A program made the translations under genes and the position numbers. Of a DNA stretch of 64,000 nucleotides, positions 1 to 8,558 are shown one piece after another. Source of the stretch: JABWAN01 sp041918175 (GTDB taxonomy: Bacteria > Zhuqueibacterota > Zhuqueibacteria > Zhuqueibacterales > Zhuqueibacteraceae); the NCBI GenBank assembly GCA_041918175.1, contig JAYRWE010000048.1, positions 10,044-74,043 of the forward strand, written 5' to 3'. The stretch's first letter is position 1, and the number at the start of each line of letters is the position of its first letter. The notes under the pieces are model-generated. The model did not search any database and was not told the DNA's origin. It was given only the letters and a program-made list of their open reading frames with translations.

Positions 1-106
1 GATCAACGGCAACGCCCTGCTCGCGCGCGGCCCCAAGCCCGGCACACAAGTGGTAATTGCAGGCGCAGCGGAAATATTTGGGACGGAGTTCGGAGGGGGA
101 AAGTGA
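1..106 (+). CDS. RND efflux periplasmic adaptor, C-terminal end (partial)
   Basis: The open frame enters from the left edge (first full codon at 2) and stops at 104-106. The last 34 residues end in GAAEIFGTEFGGGK, which resembles the tail of HlyD/CusB-type membrane-fusion proteins of heavy-metal RND pumps. The permease partner lies 750 bases downstream on the same strand, which supports the call. The usual tight adaptor-permease spacing is broken by a toxin-antitoxin pair on the other strand. The rest of the gene lies outside the window, so the family call rests on the tail and the neighbour. Confidence 0.6.
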   Translation, partial: INGNALLARGPKPGTQVVIAGAAEIFGTEFGGGK

Positions 107-117
107 AGCGTGATTTG

Positions 118-507
118 TTAGCTCGCCAATAGATGTTGATTGACTTCTTTGATCACATCATTGAGCGAAGGCTTCATGATAGCAACGACACGATCCGGAA
201 GATGTTTGTGATTCGGGAAAGTGGCAAGATCGGGGAAATGAGGCGTGTTGTCGTATCGAAAAATGAGGGTGTTGTTTTTATCCTGAAAATGATAACGATA
301 AGAAAGATGCGCAATATCGCCTGATACAATCGTCACAGCTTCATTGGCTTCCAATAGATGGCCTGTTGCAAATCGGGCACGAACACGTAAATTGGCGCGT
401 TCGGTGCCGAGTATTTCCTCAACGTACTTCTCATAGTGACAAGCCTTGAGAGTTTGAAAGCCGGCTTCGATCTCAGCTAGATAATCGGAGAGCAGATTAT
501 GCTGCAT
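118..507 (-). CDS. TumE-like (DUF6516) toxin of a toxin-antitoxin pair
   Basis: 129 residues. It has the pattern of the DUF6516/TumE family: a central beta-rich stretch with LSYRYHFQDKNNTLIFRYDN followed by PHFPDLATFPNHKHLPD, i.e. an FRYDN motif, then a P..P..HKH motif. A second protein with the same layout (FRYDNYPNHPG, then HHKHVP) lies at 23352-23729. Its start overlaps the last 11 bases of the antitoxin gene 497-727, as expected for a co-translated pair. The family is predicted to be the toxin half of a TA system; the molecular activity is not evident from sequence. The pair sits antisense inside an RND efflux operon. Confidence 0.72.
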   Translation of the reverse strand: MQHNLLSDYLAEIEAGFQTLKACHYEKYVEEILGTERANLRVRARFATGHLLEANEAVTIVSGDIAHLSYRYHFQDKNNTLIFRYDNTPHFPDLATFPNHKHLPDRVVAIMKPSLNDVIKEVNQHLLAS

Positions 508-727
508 AGCTCAAGCGCTCTTCCACTTCGGCCTTGAGGGCTCGGAGGTTCTCATAATCATTCGCCCATTCGACGAAGTCAATTGAATCGTCGAGCTGGC
601 CTTTGTGGAATTGATCAAAAAAATCTTCCGAGGAAAGCTGATACCGCTTTTCATAAAGATTGAGGCGCTTGGCTAACGCGATAATCGCGTCCACGCGCGA
701 GTAATAAATCGTTGTTTGCTTCTGCAT
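497..727 (-). CDS. antitoxin partner of the TumE-like toxin
   Basis: 76 residues starting at MQKQTT; an AAAGG ribosome site lies just upstream, and the in-frame extension to 958 has no support. It is helical and acidic, with EKRYQLSSEDFFDQFHKGQL followed by DDSIDFVEW. The protein at 23726-23959 has the same pattern (EKKYGMTTEAF, GELEESKDF, W), so the two are paralogous antitoxins. It is encoded directly before the toxin with an 11-base overlap. No DNA-binding fold is obvious. The partner role is inferred from position and from the paralogous pair. Confidence 0.65.
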   Translation of the reverse strand: MQKQTTIYYSRVDAIIALAKRLNLYEKRYQLSSEDFFDQFHKGQLDDSIDFVEWANDYENLRALKAEVEERLSYAA

Positions 728-857
728 GATTTTGCCTTTGAGAAAAATTTGAAAACCTGAGAAAAGATAATCCGCACATGCACAAGAAACAAGTTTCCTT
801 TTCGGCCTTGCACACCAGCTTCCAGTTACAGAAAACCATTCAGCGCGGAGGCGGCAA

Positions 858-3800
858 ATGATGCAATGGCTCGTTGCCACCTCTTTGCGATTGCGCGTTG
901 CTGTGGTTGTGCTCGCGTTCGCGTTTATGATCGCGGGTACGCGCATCATCAGCGGCACTGCGTTCGACGTGTTCCCCGAGTTTGCGCCGCCGCTCGTCGA
1001 AATTCAAACCGAAGCGCCCGGCCTTTCCACTTCCGAAGTGGAAGCGCTTGTCACCGTGCCGATTGAAAACGCGCTCAACGGAACTTCGTGGCTCAAGACC
1101 GTGCGCTCGAAATCCGTTCTCGGACTTTCCTCCGTCGTGTTGATCTTTCAAGAAGGCACGGACTTGTTGCAAGCACGCCAACTTGTGCAGGAACGTCTCA
1201 CGGCTCTCACCGCGCAATTGCCTGCGGTTGCCGAGCCGCCGGTCATTCTCTCCCCCCTTTCTTCTTTGAGTCGCTTGATGAAAATCGGCGTCTCCTCCAA
1301 AAAACTTTCGCAGATGGAAATGACCACCATCGCGAAGTGGACCATTCGCCCGCGCCTCATGGCGATTCCCGGCGTGGCGAATGTTGCGATTTGGGGCCAG
1401 CGCGATCGACAAATCCAAGTGCTCGTTGATCCGCAAAAGCTGCGCACGCACGAAGTCAGTTTGAACGACGTGCTGCGCGCGACGCGCGATGCGACCGAGA
1501 TTGGCGGCGGCGGTTTTATCGACACGCCCAATCAACGCCTCGCTGTGGCGCATGTCGCGCCGATTCATTCGCCGCAAGATTTGGCGCACATTCCCGTGGC
1601 TTTGCGCAACGGCTCGCCGCTCACGCTCGGCGATGTCGCGGATTTGCAAGAGGGTTTTCCGCCGCCGATTGGCGACGCCATTATCAACGACGGGCCTGGC
1701 CTTTTGCTCATTGTGGAAAAACAGCCGTGGGGCAACACGCTTGAAGTCACGCACAAAGTCGAAGCCGCGCTCGCGGCGTTGCGGCCCGGCCTCACGGATC
1801 TTGAAATCGATGCGACAATTTTTCGACCGGCTACGTTCATCGAGATGTCGCTCGCGAATCTCAATCGCGCCATGCTCATCGGCTGCGTGCTCGTGATTTT
1901 GGTGCTCGCGTTTTTTCTGAATGATTGGCGCACGGCCTTCATCAGCGTGCTCGCGATTCCGACTTCGCTGCTCGCCGCGGCTTTGATTCTGCACTATCGC
2001 GGCGGCACGATCAACACGATGGTGCTCGCGGGCCTCGTCATCGCGCTCGGCGAAGTGGTGGACGACGCCATCATCGACGTTGAAAACATCATGCGCCGCT
2101 TGCGCCTCAATCGCATGGCGGGCAATCCGCAATCATCATTTCACGTCGTGCTCAACGCTTCGCTCGAAGTGCGCAGCGCGGTTGTGTACGGCAGCTTGAT
2201 CGTCGGCCTCGTGCTGTTGCCGGTGTTCATGCTCGAAGGTTTGTCCGGCTCGTTCTTTCGTCCGCTCGCGCTTTCTTATGTGCTCGCGATTGGCGCATCG
2301 TTGTTCATCGCGCTCACGCTCACGCCTGCGCTGGCGTTGATGCTCTTGCCGCAATCTACTCATCAAAAAGAAGACGCGCCGCTCGTGCGTTGGTTGAAAC
2401 GGCATTACGCGGCGCTCTTGCCCAAACTCATCCGTCGCCCGCAAGCCGTTACGCGCTTTGTTGTTGGCGCATTGCTCCTCGCCGCGATCACATTTCCTTT
2501 TCTCGGTGAAGAATTTCTGCCGCATTTTAAAGAGTACGATTTTTTGATGCACTGGGTGGAGAAGCCCGGCACTTCGCTCGAAGCCATGGATCGCATCACC
2601 GTGCGCGCGAGTCAAGAGCTGCGCGCGATTCCCGGTGTGCGCAATTTCGGCTCGCACATTGGCCGCGCCGAAGTCGCCGATGAAGTTGTCGGCCCCAACT
2701 TCACAGAGTTGTGGATCAGCCTCGATCCAAATGTTGATTATGAACCCACAGTCGCGAAGATTCAAAAAGTCGTGGATGGTTATCCCGGCCTTTATCGTGA
2801 TCTGCTCACGTATTTGCGCGAGCGCATCAAAGAAGTGCTCACCGGCGCGAGCGCAACGTTGGTCGTGCGCATCTATGGTGAGAATCTTGACGTGCTGCGC
2901 ACGAAGGCGGAAGAAGTGCGCGTCGCGATTGCGGGCGTCGAGGGCATTGCTGATTTGAAAGTGCAGCCGCAAATTCTTGTGCCGCAAATCGAAGTGCATT
3001 TCAAGCCCGAAGCCGCGGCGCAATTCGGGCTCACGCCCGGCGAAGTGCGACGCGCGGCCACGACTTTGATCAAAGGCACAAAGGTGGGCGAGTTTTATGA
3101 AGAACAAAAAGTTTTCGATGTAGTGGTCTGGGGCGCGCCGCATGTACGCAGCCAAATTGAAGACGTGCGCGATTTGAGAATAACCACGCCTTCCGGTGCG
3201 ATGATTCCACTGCGCGAAGTCGCGGAAATTTTCATCGCGCCTACGCCCAATCAAATCACGCGCGAGGCGGCCTCGCGTTATATCGACGTGACCTGCAACG
3301 TGCGCGACCGCAGCCTCGGCAATGTCGCGCGCGATATCGAAAACAAAGTACAAAACGTGCCGTTTGAACGCGGCTATCATCCCGAGTTCTTGGGCGAATA
3401 CGCGGCGCAGCAAGCTTCGAAGAATCGTTTGCTCGCCGTGTCGCTGCTCGCCATTGTCGGCATCCTGCTCATTCTGCACGCGGACTTTGGCTCTGCGCGA
3501 CTCGCGCTGCTCGTGTTTTTGAGTTTGCCGTTCGCGCTCGTCGGCAGTGTGCTCAGCGTGATTCTCACGGGCGGCGTGCTCTCGCTCGGCTCGCTCGTGG
3601 GCTTCGTCACGGTGCTCGGCATCGCGGGCCGCAACGGCATCATGCTCATCAGTCACTATCGCCATTTGGAAAAAGAAGAAGGCATGCTTTTCGGTTTGGA
3701 GTTGATTCAACGCGGCGCGATGGAGCGCCTCGCGCCGATTTTAATGACCGCGCTCGCAGCCGCGCTGGCATTGCTTCCCATCGTGCTCGGCGGCAATCGC

Positions 3801-3926
3801 CCCGGCCATGAAATTGAGCATCCGATGGCCGTCGTCATTCTCGGCGGCTTGATCACTTCCACCGCGCTCAATCTTTTTTTCATGCCGGTGTTGTATTTGA
3901 AGTTTGGGCGGAAACAATGGCAATAG
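858..3926 (+). CDS. heavy-metal efflux RND transporter permease (CzcA/CusA type)
   Basis: 1022 residues, normal length for the family. It is the inner-membrane proton/metal antiporter of a tripartite efflux pump. It begins with the usual N-terminal membrane segment, then FDVFPEFAPPLVEIQTEAPGLS, the first porter domain, TM2-6 with GEVVDDAIIDVEN at about 398-410 (acidic TM4 relay residues of CzcA-type pumps), LPHFKEYDFLMHWVEKPGTS after TM7, and a C-terminal TM bundle with GIAGRNGIMLISHY. A GGAGG site precedes the ATG at 858. The adaptor gene upstream ends at 106. The exact metal cannot be told from sequence. Confidence 0.93.
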   Translation: MMQWLVATSLRLRVAVVVLAFAFMIAGTRIISGTAFDVFPEFAPPLVEIQTEAPGLSTSEVEALVTVPIENALNGTSWLKTVRSKSVLGLSSVVLIFQEGTDLLQARQLVQERLTALTAQLPAVAEPPVILSPLSSLSRLMKIGVSSKKLSQMEMTTIAKWTIRPRLMAIPGVANVAIWGQRDRQIQVLVDPQKLRTHEVSLNDVLRATRDATEIGGGGFIDTPNQRLAVAHVAPIHSPQDLAHIPVALRNGSPLTLGDVADLQEGFPPPIGDAIINDGPGLLLIVEKQPWGNTLEVTHKVEAALAALRPGLTDLEIDATIFRPATFIEMSLANLNRAMLIGCVLVILVLAFFLNDWRTAFISVLAIPTSLLAAALILHYRGGTINTMVLAGLVIALGEVVDDAIIDVENIMRRLRLNRMAGNPQSSFHVVLNASLEVRSAVVYGSLIVGLVLLPVFMLEGLSGSFFRPLALSYVLAIGASLFIALTLTPALALMLLPQSTHQKEDAPLVRWLKRHYAALLPKLIRRPQAVTRFVVGALLLAAITFPFLGEEFLPHFKEYDFLMHWVEKPGTSLEAMDRITVRASQELRAIPGVRNFGSHIGRAEVADEVVGPNFTELWISLDPNVDYEPTVAKIQKVVDGYPGLYRDLLTYLRERIKEVLTGASATLVVRIYGENLDVLRTKAEEVRVAIAGVEGIADLKVQPQILVPQIEVHFKPEAAAQFGLTPGEVRRAATTLIKGTKVGEFYEEQKVFDVVVWGAPHVRSQIEDVRDLRITTPSGAMIPLREVAEIFIAPTPNQITREAASRYIDVTCNVRDRSLGNVARDIENKVQNVPFERGYHPEFLGEYAAQQASKNRLLAVSLLAIVGILLILHADFGSARLALLVFLSLPFALVGSVLSVILTGGVLSLGSLVGFVTVLGIAGRNGIMLISHYRHLEKEEGMLFGLELIQRGAMERLAPILMTALAAALALLPIVLGGNRPGHEIEHPMAVVILGGLITSTALNLFFMPVLYLKFGRKQWQ

Positions 3927-4209
3927 AAATTCGCGGCAGTTTTTTCTCCGTGGCTTTTGCATCAAGATTCTGCGTTGGCGGATTTAAATCGTGCTCTTAA
4001 AAAATTCTTCTCAAGTTTGTTCCTCGTCGCGATCACTTCTTAAGGAAACACCTCCATGACAATACCGCACCAATTTTCGCTCTAAACCTTCTCCGTCATC
4101 ACCCCGTCTAACCCAATGCTTTGACAGAGCAACGTCGTTCATTCATCCCCAACCGAAAGCCGGCCTTCTGCAACACGAGCTTGACAATGAGCGCGAGATC
4201 ATTCAACGC

Positions 4210-4716
4210 TTGCAAGCGGGTGATGTGCGCGCTTATGAAATCATTTATCGCCGTTTCGAGCAAACACTATTGCGCGTTGGCCTGCGTATGCTCGGCAACA
4301 AAGAAGAAGCGGAAGATGCGGTACAAATTACGTTTCTCAAATTATATCGCAGCCGCGGGCAGTTTCAATTCGGCGCGCGTTTCAGCACGTATTTATTTCG
4401 CATCATGATGAATGTGTGCTTCGACCGTCTCCGCCAACGCAAAGGTGAGCACGCGCAAAAACTACCGGAGCGCGAATTGTCTTACACGCCAAGCGTTGAA
4501 TTGCGCGTGCAACTGGAAGAGGCCATTGCCACGCTGCCGGAGCGCATGCGCGCGTGCTTCGTCATGTTCGCGCTCGAAGAAATGAAACAAGAAGACATTG
4601 CCGCAGCGCTCGAGTTAAGCCTCGGCACGGTGAAGGCGCAGATTTTTCATGCAAAACAAAAGCTGCGCGCACTGCTGAAGGAAGCGCCGGCCAATTCCCC
4701 CCTTGAGGGGGGTTAG
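4210..4716 (+). CDS. ECF-type RNA polymerase sigma factor
   Basis: Region 2 is clear (DVRAYEIIYRRFEQ, then EEAEDAVQITFLKLYR and FSTYLFRIMMNVCFDRLRQRK), followed by region 4 (LPERMRACFVMFALEEMKQEDIA, then LSLGTVKAQIFHAKQKLR). The TTG at 4210 is the only ATG/GTG/TTG start in frame. It falls inside the conserved N-terminal helix (REIIQRLQAGD), and in-frame coding similarity continues upstream to about 4141. The true start may therefore be a rarer codon, such as CTG at 4168 or ATT at 4141. It is followed by an anti-sigma gene and a DUF4097 gene, the same order as at 19870-23312. The C-terminus (ANSPLEGG) is coded by a CCCCTTGAGGGG repeat that runs into the gene end. Confidence 0.85.
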   Translation: MQAGDVRAYEIIYRRFEQTLLRVGLRMLGNKEEAEDAVQITFLKLYRSRGQFQFGARFSTYLFRIMMNVCFDRLRQRKGEHAQKLPERELSYTPSVELRVQLEEAIATLPERMRACFVMFALEEMKQEDIAAALELSLGTVKAQIFHAKQKLRALLKEAPANSPLEGG

Positions 4717-4820
4717 GGGGTGTTCTTGAAGCGAGAATCATCCTGCAATTTTTCAAAAAATAATTTGAACGGTACATGATTCCGAGCGACACCCCCTGGC
4801 CCCCTCTAAGGGGGGAATCT
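4696..4820. repeat. paired C-rich/G-rich palindromic repeats (family E)
   Basis: Two copies in opposite orientation of a short palindrome of the form CCCCTTGAGGGGGG (about 4698-4725 and 4785-4820) flank the sigma/anti-sigma junction. The same units occur at 18279-18299 and 18354-18392. The first copy forms the last codons of the sigma gene. Confidence 0.7.
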
Positions 4821-4844
4821 TTCACAAACCCCAACGAGCCTCGC

Positions 4845-5468
4845 ATGACCTGCGACTTCTATCGCCAACACGAACTCGGTGAACTCACCGCCGACGCATT
4901 TGCACAGCACGCGCGCGAGTGCGCCGATTGCCAAAAACTGTGCGCGCAAGATCAGCAGCTTATGCAAACGGCCCGCGCGCTCGCAACGTCTTCAGCTTCG
5001 CCTTTCTTGTGGGCAAAAATTGCGAACACGCTACGCGCAGAGCAACAACGCGAAACGCGCTTGCAGACGCGCTTTGCGAAAGCACAAAAATTCGTTGCTT
5101 ATGCCCTTGCTGCAAGTTTGCTCCTCGGCCTGAGCGTGAGCGCGCTCTTCATGCGTTCCAACGACGACGCCGTTGGCAAAGGTGTGCTCGCGGCCGCCGC
5201 ATTGCAGCAAGTGGTGCAAAAGGAAAGAGAGTATGAATCTGCGATTGCCGCGCTCGAACGCGCCACCACGCCGCAGCTTGCGCAATTGCCCAGGGATTTG
5301 ATGCTGCTCTACCGCGATCGCCTCGCCACGATCGATACACAAATCGCGCGCTGCCGCGAAGCGCTTGCGGAGAATCCCGGCAACGGGCATTTGCGACGCT
5401 ATATGCTCATGGCCCTGCAAGATAAAAAGGAAACGTTGCAAGAACTCGCCACACAACGTGAAGGTTAG
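4845..5468 (+). CDS. zinc-finger anti-sigma factor, single-pass membrane protein
   Basis: 207 residues from MTCDFYRQ; the in-frame stretch before it (from 4776) is repeat-derived, so I reject the longer start. The cytoplasmic N-terminus carries the zf-HC2 pattern H22-x3-C26-x2-C29 (with C3), typical of zinc-binding anti-sigma domains that hold an ECF sigma factor. One membrane helix spans about 84-103. The periplasmic part (about 105-207) is helical and has no recognised domain. It follows the ECF gene by 128 bases and precedes the DUF4097 gene, so it most likely controls the 4210 sigma factor. Confidence 0.8.
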   Translation: MTCDFYRQHELGELTADAFAQHARECADCQKLCAQDQQLMQTARALATSSASPFLWAKIANTLRAEQQRETRLQTRFAKAQKFVAYALAASLLLGLSVSALFMRSNDDAVGKGVLAAAALQQVVQKEREYESAIAALERATTPQLAQLPRDLMLLYRDRLATIDTQIARCREALAENPGNGHLRRYMLMALQDKKETLQELATQREG

Positions 5469-5637
5469 TTTGTAGTGCACTGTGACCATGGTTTTTTGTA
5501 GCTCCGGCCCATTGTGGCCGCTCTTCACTCGCATAAATTTTCGGTGCGATAAGCTTCCGGAGCCGAAGGCCTGAGCTGTTGCAACGCATGCCGGTCGAAC
5601 TCGAAATCATCCAACGTCATCTTCTCACGAGGTAAAC

Positions 5638-7293
5638 ATGAATACGATTAAGCGACTTCTGTGCCTCCTCGCGCTTCTACTTTTTACCACAGGCTTGCGC
5701 GCCGAAAAAGGCGCAGAGACGCGCACCACCGCAAGTCGTACCTACACGGCTCGCATTGCCGCCGCGTCGGGCAAGACGCTCTTTGTGGATAAAATGCAAG
5801 CTGAGATTGAAATCACGGGCACGATGGGCAATGACATCTCAGCCGAAGCCACAGTCGAAGTCAGCGATCTGGCCGCGCAAGAGATTGAAGATTTTTTTAG
5901 CAAACTGCGCTTTGTGTTCGAACCGTATCGCGAAGGCGTTCGCTTGCGACTCGATTTGCCCACGGAGACGGTGCGGCGCAGATCATACACCGGCCTGCAA
6001 AGCTTGTTGCGCGAATGGTTCGGCATGAAGGTGAATGAAGAGATTTCCAGTTCCGTCGTGCTCCATTTGCGCGTGCCGCAGCAGCAAAATTTGCAAATTG
6101 AAAACGCGTATGGCGACCTGAAGGTCAACAGCGTGAGCGGCGATTTGCGTTTGGAAAATAATTCAGGCGAAGTGCAGGTGGAAAATTGCGGCGGGCAATT
6201 GCTTTTGAACAATGATTATGCGGCGGTATCCGTGCGTGATTTTGCCGGCGCCGTGCAAATCTCCAATGGCAGCGGCGAAGTTTTTCTCTCCAACATCAGC
6301 GGCGCGGCGCAGATCGAGAGCAGCTACAAATCCGTCAACTTCGCAAACATTGGCGGCACATTGACGATTGCCGCGCCGAGCAGCGACGTCATCGGCAAAA
6401 ACGTGCGCGGCGATTGCGCCATCACGAGTTCTTATAAAATCATCGACGTTGCGCATATCGCCGGAAGTTTGACGCTCGACGCGCCAAGCAGCACCGTTTC
6501 CGTGTTGGATGTGCGCAAAAATGCGCTCCTGCAATCGAGCTACAAACCGATTCGCGTGGATAGCGTGGGCGGCAATTTAACGCTGCGCGGCGAATCGAGC
6601 GCGGTGGACGCGCGCGTGATTGGCGGCGATGCGGATATCACGACGTCATATCAAATCGTGCGTGTGGAGCAAGTGGGCGGCGGGTTGCGTCTCGACGGCA
6701 GTTCGTGCGAGGTCACAGTGCTCGAGGTGCAGCGCGACGTGACGCTCGTCTCTTCATATAAAGATATTCGCGTGAGCAAAATCCGCGGCAATTTGGATAT
6801 TGACGGCAATTCTTCGAATGTGCTCGTGCGCGACGTCAGCGGCAATGTCAATATTGTGAGTTCATACAAAACGATTGAAGTGGAGCAAGTGCGCGGCGCG
6901 CTCAAAGTGAACGGCGCCTCGTGTAGCGTGAGCGCGAAGAACATCGGCGGCGAGGTTGATATTACCAACTCGTACAAGTATGTCATCGTGCAAGGCACTT
7001 CAAGCTCGATACTCGTGCGCGGGGATAGCAGCCCCATCGAAGTTTTGCGCGTGGAAAAATTGCCGCCCGGCAGCCGGATTGAGTTGCTCACTTCGTACAA
7101 GCCGGTGAGCGTTGCGCTGCCCGCGGCTGCGGAATTGCGCGGCACGCTCTCTTCGCAATACGGCAAAGTCCGTTCGGACTTTCCGGTGCTGTTGACCGGA
7201 GACGACACACAAAACGCGCGCATAGAAATCGGCGGCGGCAACGTCGGCTTGCTTATTGAGACGAGCGGGGATATTGTTTTGCGGAAGGAATGA
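5638..7293 (+). CDS. DUF4097-type secreted beta-solenoid protein with 36-residue repeats
   Basis: 551 residues with a signal peptide (LLCLLALLLFTTGLRA). After an N-terminal domain (about 25-155) the protein is built of units of exactly 36 residues from N156: eight units (156, 192, 228, 264, 300, 336, 372, 408) and a ninth of 41 from 444. Each unit opens with a [NST][SDA]Y[KQGA] motif and has a second turn at position 21-22 (SS, SC or SG). This matches the DUF4097/DUF4098 adhesin-like beta-strand repeats and predicts a regular right-handed solenoid. GAGG precedes the ATG. It is third in a sigma, anti-sigma, DUF4097 row and is a likely periplasmic sensor or target of that system (inference). 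Confidence 0.85.
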   Translation: MNTIKRLLCLLALLLFTTGLRAEKGAETRTTASRTYTARIAAASGKTLFVDKMQAEIEITGTMGNDISAEATVEVSDLAAQEIEDFFSKLRFVFEPYREGVRLRLDLPTETVRRRSYTGLQSLLREWFGMKVNEEISSSVVLHLRVPQQQNLQIENAYGDLKVNSVSGDLRLENNSGEVQVENCGGQLLLNNDYAAVSVRDFAGAVQISNGSGEVFLSNISGAAQIESSYKSVNFANIGGTLTIAAPSSDVIGKNVRGDCAITSSYKIIDVAHIAGSLTLDAPSSTVSVLDVRKNALLQSSYKPIRVDSVGGNLTLRGESSAVDARVIGGDADITTSYQIVRVEQVGGGLRLDGSSCEVTVLEVQRDVTLVSSYKDIRVSKIRGNLDIDGNSSNVLVRDVSGNVNIVSSYKTIEVEQVRGALKVNGASCSVSAKNIGGEVDITNSYKYVIVQGTSSSILVRGDSSPIEVLRVEKLPPGSRIELLTSYKPVSVALPAAAELRGTLSSQYGKVRSDFPVLLTGDDTQNARIEIGGGNVGLLIETSGDIVLRKE

Positions 7294-7306
7294 CGTAAGG
7301 CGCTTA

Positions 7307-7325
7307 GCCACGGCTTAGCCGTGGC
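7307..7325. repeat. CCACGGCTTAGCCGTGG palindrome (family D)
   Basis: A perfect palindrome just after the DUF4097 stop. Related copies lie at about 61142-61162 and six times in 62160-62500. It could act as a bidirectional transcript end between two convergent genes, but it lacks a T-run. Confidence 0.6.
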
Positions 7326-7371
7326 TTATGTTTTATCAAAACGCCATGGCACGTTGATTTCGTTCTGCGAC

Positions 7372-8535
7372 TCAATACTCATAACCAAACGCGCGCAGCC
7401 GGCTATTCTTCCTTGCGTTGCCGAGCCAACCATAAACCACGCGCAGTGTGATCGTGTTGCCGGAAAGATCGCTGCCGCCGTTGCTCGCGTAGTTCACAAA
7501 ATTGTAGCGCCCTTCCACGCCGATATAGCCCGACTCATAAGGCTTGAGAAAGCGCCGCACTCCCAGGCCCAAATTGAGATTGAGCGAGTTGATGGTCTTG
7601 GCCGTTTCATTCTTTTTGCTCGTGAGCGCATCAAAGCCGTCCCAACCAATGCCAGCCAGCGCGTCGATTTCACTCCTTTGACTTCGCCATAATTCTTTTC
7701 CTCCTTCCAGCCCAATGAAACCGCCGAAAAAATGTTTGGTCGCGACCAACTCGCCTTCGTGCCGCACGGTATAAGACTGCCGCGCATTGAGAAAGCTGAA
7801 TTGCACCGCAAAGCCATAAAGCCAGCCATCGTTTTTCAAGCCGAGCTGAAAGCCGAGCAGAGGATGATTGCCCAAAATCCGATTCGCACCGCGCGGACTC
7901 CAATAGCCCGCCCACACCGACAGATGGCCTTCCCCCATTTGCAGCGTGTTCGCAAGCTTGCGGCCGTAATACTCTCGCAGTCGCGTGTTCGCGAACGCCG
8001 GCGCTTCGAGTTTGAGGAACAGCGAATCGACGTTGCCGGCATACGCTTCGGCAAAGTAGTGCGTCAGGCCGCGAGTGTTTTTTTCCAAAAGAATATTCCG
8101 CGCGAGCGTGCCGGTGAAGGCGTTGAACTCCTCGTCTCCCGGAAAATCGAAGAGCGGAAGATGGGCGCGCCTCGGCGCGGCGCGAATGCTTTCCACCGTG
8201 CGCAGATAGAATTGCTCATACAGCAGCGACTCAATGATCTGATCATCATACAGTGATTCATTGAACTCGCCTTGATGGATCGCGACCAACAGTTTGGTTT
8301 TGAGTAGCGCCTGGTTGAGGCCGCAGCGTTGCTCCCAATAATCCAGCAGCACGGCCACGGAGTCGTATCTCTGCTCGCTGAAGTAACGCGGAATGAGCAG
8401 CGAACAATTGAAGTAGATGTCGTTACAATTTAGCGAGCGCCGGGTCATGAGCTTGTCAAGCTCGATCGGCTCCTGCGCCAAAAGCGCCGCAGCGAAAAAC
8501 AAGAGAAGCGTAAAAGTGAGTTTTAGTCCTTGCAT
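7372..8535 (-). CDS. secreted protein of unknown function, probable outer-membrane beta-barrel C-terminus
   Basis: 387 residues from the ATG at 8535 (AAGGAAA upstream), giving a clean signal peptide MQGLKLTFTLLLFFAAALLAQ. The middle (about 30-200) is helical with no family I know. From about 205 the sequence turns into alternating beta-strand patterns with aromatic ends (GYWSPRGANRILG, LLGFQLGLKNDGWLYGFAVQF, HFFGGFIGLEGGKEL, LGLGVRRFL, SGYIGVEGRYNFV, TITLRVVYGWLG), as in a small outer-membrane barrel. It is convergent with the DUF4097 gene. No name can be given. Confidence 0.65.
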   Translation of the reverse strand: MQGLKLTFTLLLFFAAALLAQEPIELDKLMTRRSLNCNDIYFNCSLLIPRYFSEQRYDSVAVLLDYWEQRCGLNQALLKTKLLVAIHQGEFNESLYDDQIIESLLYEQFYLRTVESIRAAPRRAHLPLFDFPGDEEFNAFTGTLARNILLEKNTRGLTHYFAEAYAGNVDSLFLKLEAPAFANTRLREYYGRKLANTLQMGEGHLSVWAGYWSPRGANRILGNHPLLGFQLGLKNDGWLYGFAVQFSFLNARQSYTVRHEGELVATKHFFGGFIGLEGGKELWRSQRSEIDALAGIGWDGFDALTSKKNETAKTINSLNLNLGLGVRRFLKPYESGYIGVEGRYNFVNYASNGGSDLSGNTITLRVVYGWLGNARKNSRLRAFGYEY

Positions 8536-8558
8536 AGTGTTTTCCTTATGGTACAGTT

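Noticed and set aside
840..3710. Long antisense frames (430 and 524 residues) opposite the RND permease
   Set aside because: Their residue content (His/Arg/Glu-rich, low hydrophobic order) is typical of the complement of a GC-rich gene; the plus-strand frame has full family similarity.
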